From: an uncultured Subdoligranulum sp.
GTDB taxonomy: Bacteria; Bacillota; Clostridia; Oscillospirales; Ruminococcaceae
Assembly: GCA_900545545.1 (NCBI GenBank)
Contig: UQZO01000008.1
Location: forward strand, 1 to 64,000
Reading direction: 5' to 3'
DNA: 64,000 nt
Part shown: one piece after another, positions 42,923-50,972 of the stretch
How the letters are laid out: every line of letters begins with the position of its first letter
How positions within the stretch are numbered: the first letter of the stretch is position 1
Position numbers and translations under genes: made by a program
Notes under the pieces: model-generated
Told to the model about the DNA's origin: nothing
What the model saw: only the letters and a program-made list of their open reading frames with translations
The model's database searches: none

Positions 42923-42973
42923 GCCCCGCGGGGCTTCGGTTTGCTTGACACTGCCTGCCCTGCGGCGCATACT
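42923..42973 (+). promoter_or_regulatory. Hairpin and promoter of the binding-lipoprotein gene
   Basis: A 12-base palindrome GCCCCGCGGGGC (42923-42934) may end the reductase transcript. It is followed by -35 TTGACA (42945-42950) and -10 CATACT (42968-42973) with a 17-base spacer. No B12 or Fur box was recognised. Confidence 0.65.
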
Positions 42974-43006
42974 GGGCAGACAACACAACCGAAAGGAAAC
43001 AAAATC

Positions 43007-43999
43007 ATGATGAAACGTATTTTCCCTGCCCTGTGCGCGGCGCTGCTGCTGGCGGGTTGCGGTGCACAGGCTTCCACCGAAAGCACCGCCCCCGTGGAGA
43101 CGACCACGGCGGAATCCACTCCGGCCACTCCTGAAGCCGCCGATGCCACCACGCTGACCTTTACCGACGACCTGGACCGCGAGGTTACCGTACCGGTACA
43201 GCCCCAGCGTGTGGCGGTGCTGCTGGGCAGCTACGCCGATGTGTGGTGCCTGGCCGGCGGCCAGGATACCCTGGTGGCGGCGGCCAACGACGCCTGGACC
43301 GACTTTGACCTTTCCCTGGGCGACGACGTGGCCAACCTGGGCAGCCTGATGGAACCCAACACCGAGGAACTGATCGCCGCCCAGCCGGACCTGGTGATCG
43401 CCAGCAGCAACACCACCTCCAATGTGGAGCTGCTGCCCAGCCTGGAAGAGCTGGGCGTGCCGGTGATCTACTTCGGCGTGAACAGCTTTGACGATTACCT
43501 GGAGATGCTGGACGTCTGCACCCAGATCACCGGCCACACCGAAAACTACCAGACCTACGGCCTGGACGTGCAGGCCCAGGTGGAGAAAGCCAAGGAGCAG
43601 AACGACGGCAGCGCCCCCACGGTGCTGGTGCTGCGCTCGGCCAGCACCAGCTGCAAGGTGAAGAACAGCAAGGGCACCGTGCTGGGCGAGATCCTGGCCG
43701 ACCTGGGCGCCGTGAACATTGCCGACAGCGACACCGGCCTGCTGGAGGACCTGAGCATGGAGCGGATCATCGCCGATGACCCCGACTACATCTTTGTGGT
43801 GTTCCAGGGCAGCGACCAGGAAGCCGCCCAGAAAACGCTGGACGCGGCCCTCACCTCCAACCCCGCGTGGGACACCCTCTCGGCGGTGCAGAACGGCAAC
43901 TTCCACATCATGGAGAAGGAGCTCTACCACCTGAAACCCAACGCCCGCTGGGGTGAAGCCTACCAGAAGGTAGCGGATATCCTGTATCCGGCGGCCTGA
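43007..43999 (+). CDS. BtuF/FecB-type substrate-binding lipoprotein
   Basis: The 330-residue protein starts at the ATG at 43007 (AAAGGAAA upstream). It has a lipobox LLLAGCG (C18), a Thr/Ser/Glu-rich linker, and then the cluster A-2 binding fold: LTFTDDLDREVTVPVQPQRVAVLLGSYAD, PNTEELIAAQPDLVI and LGVPVIYFG. This family binds iron-siderophore, heme or cobalamin. No permease or ATPase gene is adjacent, so it is an orphan receptor here. Next to a siroheme enzyme, a tetrapyrrole or iron ligand is tempting but unproven. Confidence 0.87.
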   Translation: MMKRIFPALCAALLLAGCGAQASTESTAPVETTTAESTPATPEAADATTLTFTDDLDREVTVPVQPQRVAVLLGSYADVWCLAGGQDTLVAAANDAWTDFDLSLGDDVANLGSLMEPNTEELIAAQPDLVIASSNTTSNVELLPSLEELGVPVIYFGVNSFDDYLEMLDVCTQITGHTENYQTYGLDVQAQVEKAKEQNDGSAPTVLVLRSASTSCKVKNSKGTVLGEILADLGAVNIADSDTGLLEDLSMERIIADDPDYIFVVFQGSDQEAAQKTLDAALTSNPAWDTLSAVQNGNFHIMEKELYHLKPNARWGEAYQKVADILYPAA

Positions 44000-44004
44000 C
44001 AGCC

Positions 44005-44240
44005 TTCAAAGAGGGGAACAGTCCCGCACGGCGATGCCTGCCGGGCCTATTCCCCCCTTTGAATCCCCCCTCGACAAAATCGAAGGGAAAACCGCGCACT
44101 GACGCACACAATTTTCCCTTCGATTTCCCTGTATGTGTCTGCACCGGTCGGCACATGTCCGCCGGTGCAGACGAGTTCACATAATAGGCAAGATACATGA
44201 AAAAGCCGCCCGTCCGGGAAATCCCGGGCGGGCGGTTTTG
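44005..44240. terminator. Array of three large hairpins plus a bidirectional terminator
   Basis: The 313-base gap after the lipoprotein gene holds four inverted repeats in a row. TTCAAAG-GGGGAA pairs across 44005-44063 (this unit shares 44006-44021 with the repeat at 32482). Perfect 15-base arms lie at 44077-44091 and 44112-44126 (AAATCGAAGGGAAAA). GTCTGCACCGG at 44137-44147 pairs with 44162-44172. CCGCCCGTCCGGGA/TCCCGGGCGGGCGG at 44206-44235 follows AAAAAG and precedes TTTTGGTTTT. The last is a good terminator for both flanking genes; the function of the others is unknown. Confidence 0.75.
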
Positions 44241-44255
44241 GTTTTACAGCAGGAT

Positions 44256-44279
44256 GTAGGGCGGGGTCTTGACCCCGCC
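44256..44279. repeat. GTAGGG hairpin (dispersed repeat family 2)
   Basis: GTAGG is followed by the stem GGCGGGGTC-TT-GACCCCGCC and then GTGGGAAT. The same arrangement, with a different stem, is seen on the minus strand at 25571-25594 and 25508-25531. Many gut Firmicutes carry repeats of this form. Confidence 0.65.
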
Positions 44280-44311
44280 GTGGGAATCGGCAGCCGGGCG
44301 CCGTGCCGTAT

Positions 44312-44746
44312 TTACAGGAACCGGCGGATATCCTCGGCCAGCTTTTCCTCCAGGGCGATGAGCCGCTTGGTGATATCCTTGGAATCTTCGCTGGCGGCTT
44401 CGTACTGATTGAGGTAGCGGTTCAGCGACTTGACCCCCATGTTGCAGCCGTCGGTGATGAGGTCGGCGATGGTGGCATCGCTCTCGTTCATCGTCAGCAT
44501 GGCCCCAGTTTTGATCCAGGACACGCCCTGGGCAATGGGGTTAGGCTCCTTGCCCTCGTCGTGGAAGCCGTGCAGCGCATTGACGATCTCGTTTTGCAGC
44601 TGCTCATGCTCGGTGCGGCAGCGGGCCAAAGCGTCCCGCAGGGACTGGCTTTTGGCCACGTCCATCACCTGGTCGATGGCCGAAATGCCCATGGCCACCC
44701 CGGCGTCACATTCCCGCAGCAGTTTGATGGTATCTTCTTGAATCAT
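44312..44746 (-). CDS. DUF2383 domain protein (ferritin-like helical bundle)
   Basis: The 144-residue all-helical protein starts IQEDTIKLLRECDAGVAMGISAIDQV and carries the conserved WIKTGAMLTMNESDATIADLITDGCNMGVKSLNRYLNQY of DUF2383, a predicted four-helix ferritin-like fold. Spaced Glu/His/Asp residues could bind metal, but a full di-iron site is not obvious. The function is unknown. The gene is single, with a terminator downstream at 44201-44240. Confidence 0.8.
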   Translation of the reverse strand: MIQEDTIKLLRECDAGVAMGISAIDQVMDVAKSQSLRDALARCRTEHEQLQNEIVNALHGFHDEGKEPNPIAQGVSWIKTGAMLTMNESDATIADLITDGCNMGVKSLNRYLNQYEAASEDSKDITKRLIALEEKLAEDIRRFL

Positions 44747-44805
44747 TGGGTTCTCCCCCTCCCGTTTTGGCTAGGATGCCCCGGAACGGAAGAGATTATA
44801 CAGCC

Positions 44806-46014
44806 TCAGCGGCCCAGACGGTATTTAAAATCCCGGTAGCCGAACTGCACCAGCTCCCGGCAGGCGCCGTCGCCCCCGCGGGCCCAGATGGCAGGCAGCG
44901 GCATACCGTTGAAAGTGTTGTTCTTGCAGGTAGTATAAATCGCCATATCGCCGAAGACCAGCAGGTCGCCGGGCCGGGGCACGGCGTCAAAGCCGTAGTC
45001 CCCGATGACGTCCCCCGCCAGGCAGGTGGGGCCCGCCAGCCGCACGGTGCAGGGCTTTTCCCCCACATCGGCGGCGAACAGCAGCGGCGGGCGGTAGGGC
45101 ATCTCGATGACGTCGGGCATATGGCAGGCGGCGCTGGCGTCGAGGATGGCCACCGTGGTATCGCCGTTATGCACCACATCCAGCACCCGGGTCAGGAGAT
45201 ACCCGGCGTTGAGGGCACAGGCCTCCCCCGGTTCGAGATAGACCGTCACGCCCCAGTCGGCCTGGGCCCGGGCGATGCAGCGCTCCAGCGTGGTCAGATC
45301 GTACCCCGGGCGGGTGATGTGGTGGCCGCCGCCCATGTTGAGCCACTTCATTTTGGGCAGAATATCGCCGAATTTTTCCGCCACTGCGTCCAGCGTCACT
45401 GCCAGTGCGTCGGAATCCTGCTCGCACAGGGTGTGGAAGTGCAGCCCGTCCAGCAGGTCCGGCAGAGCCGGGTTTTGAGCCGCCGCGGCGTCCCACTGGG
45501 CGCGGGTGGTGCCCAGGCGGCTGCCGGGGGCGCAGGGGTCATAGATGGCATGGCCTTCCTGGGTGGAGCACTCGGGGTTCACCCGCAGGCCCACGCTCTT
45601 GCCCGCAGCTTTCGCCATGGGGCCGAACTTCGCCAGCTGGGCCGGGGAGTTAAAGACGATATGGTCGGCCCAGCGCAGCAGTTCCTCCATCTCGTCCTCC
45701 CGGTAGGCGGCGCAGAATACATGCACCTCTTTGCCGGGCATCTCCTCGGCACCCAAGCGGGCCTCATACAGGCCGCTGGCCTCGGTGCCCGCCAGATGGG
45801 GCGCCAAAACGGGATACAGGTCATAGTTGCTGAAGGCCTTTTGCGCCAGCAGCACCTTGCAGCCGGTGCGCTGGGCCAGATCGCCGAGGATCTCGGCATT
45901 GCGGGCCAGCGCCCCCTCGTCCAGCAGGTAGCAGGGCGTGGGCAGGGCCGCAAAATCCGCGGGCACCGTGCCGCCGATGGCGGCAAAGGGCGGGCGGGTA
46001 TCCACGGCGGGCAT
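44806..46014 (-). CDS. nspC: Carboxynorspermidine/carboxyspermidine decarboxylase
   Basis: The 402-residue fold III PLP enzyme has the Schiff-base lysine K59 in KVLLAQKAFSNYDL and the phosphate-site MGGGHHITRPGYD. The C-terminal beta-domain contains AGPTCLAGDVIGDY with the catalytic cysteine from the opposite subunit. It decarboxylates carboxyspermidine to spermidine, the last step of the dehydrogenase route. It begins one base into the stop of the dehydrogenase gene (TGATG), so the two are co-translated. Confidence 0.93.
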   Translation of the reverse strand: MPAVDTRPPFAAIGGTVPADFAALPTPCYLLDEGALARNAEILGDLAQRTGCKVLLAQKAFSNYDLYPVLAPHLAGTEASGLYEARLGAEEMPGKEVHVFCAAYREDEMEELLRWADHIVFNSPAQLAKFGPMAKAAGKSVGLRVNPECSTQEGHAIYDPCAPGSRLGTTRAQWDAAAAQNPALPDLLDGLHFHTLCEQDSDALAVTLDAVAEKFGDILPKMKWLNMGGGHHITRPGYDLTTLERCIARAQADWGVTVYLEPGEACALNAGYLLTRVLDVVHNGDTTVAILDASAACHMPDVIEMPYRPPLLFAADVGEKPCTVRLAGPTCLAGDVIGDYGFDAVPRPGDLLVFGDMAIYTTCKNNTFNGMPLPAIWARGGDGACRELVQFGYRDFKYRLGR

Positions 46015-47273
46015 CAGTCCACCAGCGCCGGGGCGCGGTTCTCACTGCGGGGCAGGCCGTACTTGTCCAGCGCGTCGAGGAACGGATCGGGGTTGAACTC
46101 CTCCACGGTGTAGACGCCGGGCTTGGTCCACTGGCCGGTGAGCATCATCAGGGCGCCGCACATGGCCGGTACGCCGGTGGTGTAGCTGATGGCCTGGCTG
46201 CCCACTTCCTTGTAGCATTCCTGGTGGTCGCAGACGTTATAGATGTAGTAGGTCTTGGGCTGGCCGTCCTTGGTGCCGGTGAAGATGCAGCCGATGTTGG
46301 TCTTGCCCTTGGTGCGGGGGCCCAGGCTGGCCGGGTCGGGCAGCAGGGCTTTGAGGAACTGGATGGGGACGATCTCCTGACCGTTATAATTGATGGGGGT
46401 GGTGGAGAGCATACCCACATCCTCCAGGCAGCGCATATGGTCGAGGTAGCTCTGGCCGAAGGTCATGAAAAAGCGGATGCGCTTGACGTCGGGGAAATTC
46501 TTGCCCAGAGACTCGATCTCCTCGTGGTGGAGCAGGTACATATCCTTCTTGCCCACCTGGTCAAAGTCGTATTCCCGCTTGATGCTCATGGCCGGGATCT
46601 CCACCCAGTGGCCGTTTTCCATGTAGCTGCCGGGGGCGCTGACTTCGCGCAGGTTGATCTCGGGGTTGAAGTTGGTGGCGAAGGCATAGCCGTGGTCGCC
46701 GCCGTTGCAGTCCAGGATGTCGATGGTGTCGATGGTGTCGAACTCGTGCTTGGCGGCGTAGGCGCAGTAGGCCTGGGTCACGCCCGGGTCAAAGCCGCAG
46801 CCCAGCAGGGCGGTGAGGCCGGCATCCTCGAACTTTTTCTTGTAGGCCCACTGCCAGGAGTAGTCGAAGTAGGCGGAGAAGCCTGCTTCCTTGCAGCGCT
46901 TCTCGTAGATGGCGCGCCATTCGGGGTCGTCGGTGTTTTCCGGCTCGTAGTTGGCGGTGTCCATGTAGTTGACGCCGCAGGCCAGGCAGGCGTCCATGAT
47001 GGTCAGGTCCTGGTAGGGCAGGGCGATGTTCATGACCAGGTCGGGCTGGTAGCTCTTGATGAGGGCGATGAGCTGGTCAACGTCGTCCGCATCCACCTGG
47101 GCGGTGGTGATTTTGGTTTTGGTGATGGGGGCCAGTTTTTCGGCCAGGGCGTCGCACTTGGATTTGGTGCGGCTGGCGATGCACAGTTCGGTGAAAACAT
47201 CGCTGACCTGGCAGCATTTCTGGATGGCGACACTGGCAACGCCGCCGCAGCCGATGACAAGAACTTTGCTCAT
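46014..47273 (-). CDS. Carboxynorspermidine/carboxyspermidine dehydrogenase (saccharopine dehydrogenase-like)
   Basis: The 419-residue protein begins SKVLVIGCGGVASVAIQKCCQ (Rossmann GxGGVG-like) and has ASRTKSKCDALAEKL and YAFATNFNPEINLREVSAPG, typical of the Lys1-like carboxyspermidine dehydrogenases rather than fungal saccharopine reductases. It condenses aspartate semialdehyde with putrescine (or diaminopropane) using NADPH. Pairing with nspC and the upstream agmatinase gives putrescine to spermidine without S-adenosylmethionine decarboxylase. Confidence 0.92.
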   Translation of the reverse strand: MSKVLVIGCGGVASVAIQKCCQVSDVFTELCIASRTKSKCDALAEKLAPITKTKITTAQVDADDVDQLIALIKSYQPDLVMNIALPYQDLTIMDACLACGVNYMDTANYEPENTDDPEWRAIYEKRCKEAGFSAYFDYSWQWAYKKKFEDAGLTALLGCGFDPGVTQAYCAYAAKHEFDTIDTIDILDCNGGDHGYAFATNFNPEINLREVSAPGSYMENGHWVEIPAMSIKREYDFDQVGKKDMYLLHHEEIESLGKNFPDVKRIRFFMTFGQSYLDHMRCLEDVGMLSTTPINYNGQEIVPIQFLKALLPDPASLGPRTKGKTNIGCIFTGTKDGQPKTYYIYNVCDHQECYKEVGSQAISYTTGVPAMCGALMMLTGQWTKPGVYTVEEFNPDPFLDALDKYGLPRSENRAPALVD

Positions 47274-47284
47274 GGTGATGACTC

Positions 47285-47340
47285 CTTTTTTGTACGATGT
47301 ATTGTTCCTTCTTTACAAAGAAGGAACCGAAGAAATTCCA
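47285..47340. repeat. Dispersed repeat family 1 unit between speB and the dehydrogenase gene
   Basis: The palindrome at 47304-47327 (half-sites GTTCCTTCTTTA and CAAAGAAGGAAC, one central mismatch) is preceded by TTTTTTGTACGA and followed by CGAAGAAATTCC. The copy at 25376-25435 shares both flanks (TTTTCTGTACGA and CGAAGAAACTC). It lies inside the polyamine operon and could modulate mRNA processing. Confidence 0.8.
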
Positions 47341-47345
47341 AACAA

Positions 47346-48218
47346 TTAAACCTTGGGCCGGTTATACACCAGCGCCAGCAGCAGTTCCCGCAGGGTCTTG
47401 CAGGCGGTGGCGGTGGAAACGCCGCTGGCATCCAGCATGGGGGCCAGCTCGTTGAGATCGGCGCCCACAATGTTGGCCCGGGTCACGGTGCGGATGGCGT
47501 CCAGCAGCTGTACAAAGCTGACGCCCCCTGCTTCCGGTGTGCCGGTGCCGGGGAAGGCCGACGGGTCCAGGCAGTCCATATCAATGGTCAGGTAGACGGG
47601 GACTTTGGTATCGCACAGCCACTGGGTCAGTTCCGCAAGCCCCGTGAAATCAAACCGGTGCATATCGGTGTGGGCGGCGGCAAAGTCAAATTCTTCCCGG
47701 TCGCCGCTGCGGATGCAGAACTGGTGGATGCGCCCGTCGCCCAGAATATCGTGGCAGCGGCGGATGACGCAGGCGTGGCTGAGTTTCGCGCCCAGGTAAT
47801 CGTCCCGCAAATCGGCGTGGGCGTCAAAGTGGACGATGTGCAGCTCGGGGTAGCGCGCCGCCACCGCCCGCACGGAACCCAAGGTGACCAGATGTTCGCC
47901 GCCCAGCAGCAGCGGGAACTTGCCGTCCCGCAAAATTTCCGCCGCCCGGGATTCGATGTCCACCAGGGCGCTTTCGCTGCTGCCGAAGCAGAGTTCCAGG
48001 TCGCCGCTGTCGAAGATCTCGCAGTCGGTCAGGTCGGTGTTCTGGTAGGGGCTGTAGGTTTCGATGCCGTAGCTTTCGTGCCGGATGGCCGCCGGGCCGA
48101 ACCGGGCGCCGGGGCGGTAGCTGGTGGTGGAATCATAAGGCGCACCGAAGAGCACGATCTCGGCGGTGCGGTAGGCGCTGTCGCACCCGATAAAGTTTTC
48201 AACATTCCGTGGCAGCAT
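47346..48218 (-). CDS. speB: Agmatinase (ureohydrolase)
   Basis: The 290-residue ureohydrolase shows the binuclear manganese ligands: H in LLLGGEHLVTLG, HFDAHADLRDDY, and TIDMDCLDPSAFPGTGTPE. The sequence suits agmatinase more than arginase (GTPEAGG and the start LPRNVENFIGCDSAY). It releases urea from agmatine to give putrescine. The ATG overlaps the speE stop by one base (TGATG), and the context between speE and the carboxyspermidine genes supports the function. Confidence 0.92.
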   Translation of the reverse strand: MLPRNVENFIGCDSAYRTAEIVLFGAPYDSTTSYRPGARFGPAAIRHESYGIETYSPYQNTDLTDCEIFDSGDLELCFGSSESALVDIESRAAEILRDGKFPLLLGGEHLVTLGSVRAVAARYPELHIVHFDAHADLRDDYLGAKLSHACVIRRCHDILGDGRIHQFCIRSGDREEFDFAAAHTDMHRFDFTGLAELTQWLCDTKVPVYLTIDMDCLDPSAFPGTGTPEAGGVSFVQLLDAIRTVTRANIVGADLNELAPMLDASGVSTATACKTLRELLLALVYNRPKV

Positions 48219-49075
48219 CAGCGTTCCTCCACTTCCCGCAGCATTTCCTCGAGAAATGCCGGCAGATAGAATGCACCCACATGCAGGCGGGTGGTGTAGT
48301 AGCGGGTACGCATGTTCAGCGCGTTCCAGGCGGCCGCGTCCAAATCATCGATGGGATGATACTTTTTGCTGGCAAAACCGAACAGCCAGTAGCCCGCCGC
48401 AAAGGTGGGGATGTGGGCCTGGTACACTTTGCTAATGGGGAAGGTGCTGGCAATGCGCTTGTGGCTGCGCTGCATGGCGTTGGCGTCCTCGGCATAGAAG
48501 GGGCTGCCCTGCTGGTTCACCATGATGCCATCCTCTTTGAGGGCGTTGAAGCAGTTGCCGTAAAATTCCCGGGTGAAAAGACCTTCCGACGGGCCGAAGG
48601 GGTCGGAGGAATCCACGATGATGAGGTCGTACTCATCCTCGCACCGGCGGATGAACTTGAGGGCGTTTTCAAAGTAGATATGGACCCGGCGGTCGTCCAT
48701 GCGGCAGGCGTTGCCCGGCAGATAAGCGCGGCAGGCTTCCACCACCATGGGGTCCATCTCGACGAGGTCGATGCGCTCCACCCGGTCGTAGCGGGTCAGT
48801 TCCCGCACCACGCCGCCGTCGCCGGCGCCGATGACCAGGATATCCTTGGCTTCCCGGTGCACCGACATGGGCACATGGGTGATCATCTCGTCGTAGATGA
48901 ACTCGTCCCGCTCGGTGAGCATGACGTTGCCGTCCAGCGTGAGCACCCGGCCGAATTCCGGCGTTTCAAAGATATCAATGCGCTGGTAGTCGCTCTGCTT
49001 GGAGTAGAGCTGGCGATCCACCCGGATGCTGTGCTTGACGTCCGGGGTATGAAATTCCGAAAACCACATTTCCAT
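48218..49075 (-). CDS. speE: Spermidine synthase (polyamine aminopropyltransferase)
   Basis: The 285-residue protein has an N-terminal beta-strand domain with SKQSDYQRIDIFETPEFGRVLTLDG, the SAM-type loop VIGAGDGGVVREL, the acidic residue in LVEMDP, and the catalytic DSSDPFGPSEGLF. It would transfer aminopropyl from decarboxylated SAM to putrescine. No speD is in the window, so its donor must be made elsewhere or another triamine is formed. It lies 16 bases after speA. Confidence 0.93.
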   Translation of the reverse strand: MEMWFSEFHTPDVKHSIRVDRQLYSKQSDYQRIDIFETPEFGRVLTLDGNVMLTERDEFIYDEMITHVPMSVHREAKDILVIGAGDGGVVRELTRYDRVERIDLVEMDPMVVEACRAYLPGNACRMDDRRVHIYFENALKFIRRCEDEYDLIIVDSSDPFGPSEGLFTREFYGNCFNALKEDGIMVNQQGSPFYAEDANAMQRSHKRIASTFPISKVYQAHIPTFAAGYWLFGFASKKYHPIDDLDAAAWNALNMRTRYYTTRLHVGAFYLPAFLEEMLREVEER

Positions 49076-49091
49076 GGGAAAACCCTCCTTC

Positions 49092-50558
49092 TCAGGCCAG
49101 CACGTTCAGGCGCAGGATGTCGGGGTCCTCGGGACCCGTCATGCTGCAGCCCTTGGCTTTGGCGTACTCGATGTAATCGAGAATTTCGGCGGTGATGCGC
49201 TCCCCCGGCGCGAGGATGGGGATGCCCGGGGGATAGCACATGACGAACTCACTGCAGACCCGGCCCTCGGTCTCCCGCAGGGGCAGGCTGATTTTCTCGG
49301 CGTAGAAGGCCTGCTGGGGGCTGGCCACCACTTCGGGGTCGATGTATTCCTGGTTGAGCAGGCCGGTGCCGTCGGTGTGGTAGCGGCGCTTGATCTCGGC
49401 CAGGGCGCTGACCAGCCGCTCCAGTTCCTGGGGACGGTCGCCCATGGAGAGGTAGGCCAGAATGTTGCCGATGTCGCCGAACTCGATCTGGATATCGTAC
49501 TCATCCCGCAGGATGTCGTAGACTTCGATGCCCGCCAGACCGATATCCCGGGTATGGATGCTGAGCTTGGTGGTGTCGAAGTCAAAGACCGAATCGCCAT
49601 TGCACAGTTCCTTGCCGAAGGCGTAGTACCCGCCGATGGCGTTGATCTCCTCCCGGGCGTACTCGGCCATATCGGCCACCTGGTGGAAGACCTGGCGCCC
49701 GCGCAGGGCGAGGTTGCGGCGGGAGATATCCAGGCTGGACATGAGCAGGTAGCTGCCAGAGGTGGTCTGGGTCAGGTTGATGATCTGGCGCACATAGCCC
49801 GCGTGGACATTGGGCCCGCAGAGCAGCAGGCTGGACTGGGTCAGGCTGCCGCCGCTTTTGTGCATGGAGACAGCGGCCATATCGGCCCCCGCCGCCATGG
49901 CGGAAACCGGCAGCCCGCCGCCGAAATAGAAGTGGGTGCCGTGGGCTTCATCGGCCAGGCAGAGCATGCCCGCGTCGTGGGCCATCCGCACGATGGCCCG
50001 CAGGTCGCTGCAGATGCCGTAGTAGGTGGGGTTGTTCACCAGCACCGCCACCGCATGGGGGTGCTCGGCAATGGCCTTGGCCACCTGTTCCCGGCGCATA
50101 CCCAGGGAGATGCCCAGCCGCTGGTCCACCTCGGGGTTGACGTAGACCGGCACCGCGCCGCAGAGCACCAGGGCGTTCAGCACGCTGCGGTGCACGTTGC
50201 GGGGCAGAATGATCTCATCCCCCCGCTTGCAGGCGGTTAGCACCATGCTCTGTACCGAGCTGGTGGTGCCGCCCACCATCAAAAAGGCGTGGGCCGCGCC
50301 GAAGGCATCGGCGGCCAGTTCCTCCGCTTCCCGGATGACCGACACCGGGTGGCAGAGATTGTCCAGGGGTTTCATGCTGTTTACATCCACGCCCACGCAC
50401 TGCTGGCCCAGAAAGGCCGTCAGTTCGGGGTTGCCGCGGCCGCGCTTGTGGCCGGGCACGTCGAAAGGCACCACCCGCATGCGGCGGAAGTTTTCCAGCG
50501 CCTCGTGGATCGGCGCGCGGCGCTGGTCCAGACGGGTGTGGTTTCCGTTCCCGTTCAT
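49092..50558 (-). CDS. speA: Arginine decarboxylase-type PLP enzyme (Orn/Lys/Arg fold I family)
   Basis: The 488-residue protein starts at the ATG at 50558 (GGAGG 5 bases upstream). The pyridoxal sites are visible: DVPGHKRGRGNPEL, FLMVGGTTSSVQSM, LADEAHGTHF (204-211) and the Schiff-base lysine K234 in SMHKSGGSLTQSS. It lacks the N-terminal wing domain, as in the short Gram-positive SpeA/YaaO group. Lysine or ornithine could be the substrate, but agmatinase in the same operon favours arginine. It follows a long structured leader with a terminator. Confidence 0.92.
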   Translation of the reverse strand: MNGNGNHTRLDQRRAPIHEALENFRRMRVVPFDVPGHKRGRGNPELTAFLGQQCVGVDVNSMKPLDNLCHPVSVIREAEELAADAFGAAHAFLMVGGTTSSVQSMVLTACKRGDEIILPRNVHRSVLNALVLCGAVPVYVNPEVDQRLGISLGMRREQVAKAIAEHPHAVAVLVNNPTYYGICSDLRAIVRMAHDAGMLCLADEAHGTHFYFGGGLPVSAMAAGADMAAVSMHKSGGSLTQSSLLLCGPNVHAGYVRQIINLTQTTSGSYLLMSSLDISRRNLALRGRQVFHQVADMAEYAREEINAIGGYYAFGKELCNGDSVFDFDTTKLSIHTRDIGLAGIEVYDILRDEYDIQIEFGDIGNILAYLSMGDRPQELERLVSALAEIKRRYHTDGTGLLNQEYIDPEVVASPQQAFYAEKISLPLRETEGRVCSEFVMCYPPGIPILAPGERITAEILDYIEYAKAKGCSMTGPEDPDILRLNVLA

Positions 50559-50589
50559 GTTTTCCTCCGTCCCGTGGTTCCTGTGCAAA

Positions 50590-50629
50590 ACAAAAAACGC
50601 AAGCCGCACCACCGGGTGCAGACTTGCGT
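50590..50629 (-). terminator. Attenuator-like terminator in the speA leader
   Basis: ACGCAAG (50597-50603) and CTTGCGT (50623-50629) plus an inner GCACC/GGTGC stem form a hairpin followed on the minus strand by TTTTTTG. It ends about 32 bases before the speA ATG and about 340 bases after the promoter. Polyamine-operon expression must pass it, so conditional antitermination or attenuation is likely. It could alternatively end the upstream structured RNA as a separate transcript. Confidence 0.75.
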
Positions 50630-50719
50630 TGTCTTTCGCCATTTTTCGCCGCAAAGCGCCCTGTCCTCCACAAAACGAGGGCAAGGGCGGGGCTTTTGTA
50701 TCTTTGGCGTATCGTGTCC

Positions 50720-50969
50720 AGAGTCTATATAGCAATTCTACTTTTACTACTCTTATTGACCGTTTCACAAGTCTGCGTGGGGTGCACGCAATTTCTGGTT
50801 ATCAAAAGGAACCAACTTATAAAATTTGAGCTTTTAACTCAATCAATAAGGCAACCCAAGTTGCCGATCGGCAGTGGACCCGGCTGTCCGTATGGCCTTA
50901 GCCCCTGATGGGCGGTCCTAGGTAAATTGCTTTGAAAAACTCCTACACGATTCGTCTTTCAAAATCGTG
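50720..50969 (-). ncRNA. Unassigned structured RNA upstream of the polyamine operon
   Basis: Read on the minus strand from the promoter at 50973-51001, the RNA begins with the hairpin CACGATT/AATCGTG (50946-50969). A bipartite long-range closing stem follows: GGAGU (50939-50943) with ACUCU (50720-50724), and AGCAAUU (50925-50931) with AAUUGCU (50731-50737). Inside are GGACC/GGUCC (50914-50918 with 50876-50880), GCCGATCGGC (50863-50872), GGCAACCCAAGTTGCC (50850-50865) and further stems. The enclosed 224 nt are AU-richer than nearby genes and have no credible coding frame. I cannot match it to a family from memory. The raiA motif and 6S RNA are candidates to test, as is a cis-regulatory leader. 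Confidence 0.7.
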
Positions 50970-50972
50970 GTT

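Noticed and set aside
42877..43006. Possible cobalamin riboswitch before the BtuF/FecB-like gene
   Set aside because: The 130-base leader has no B12-box-like GCCACTG block or suitable length. Only a short palindrome and a promoter are seen.
50720..50943. SAM, TPP, lysine, T-box, guanidine-I or c-di-AMP riboswitch upstream of speA
   Set aside because: None of the hallmark sequences of these classes (for example the T-box AGGGTGG-ACCGCG or the SAM-I GATGAAACC) is present, so the RNA was left unassigned.
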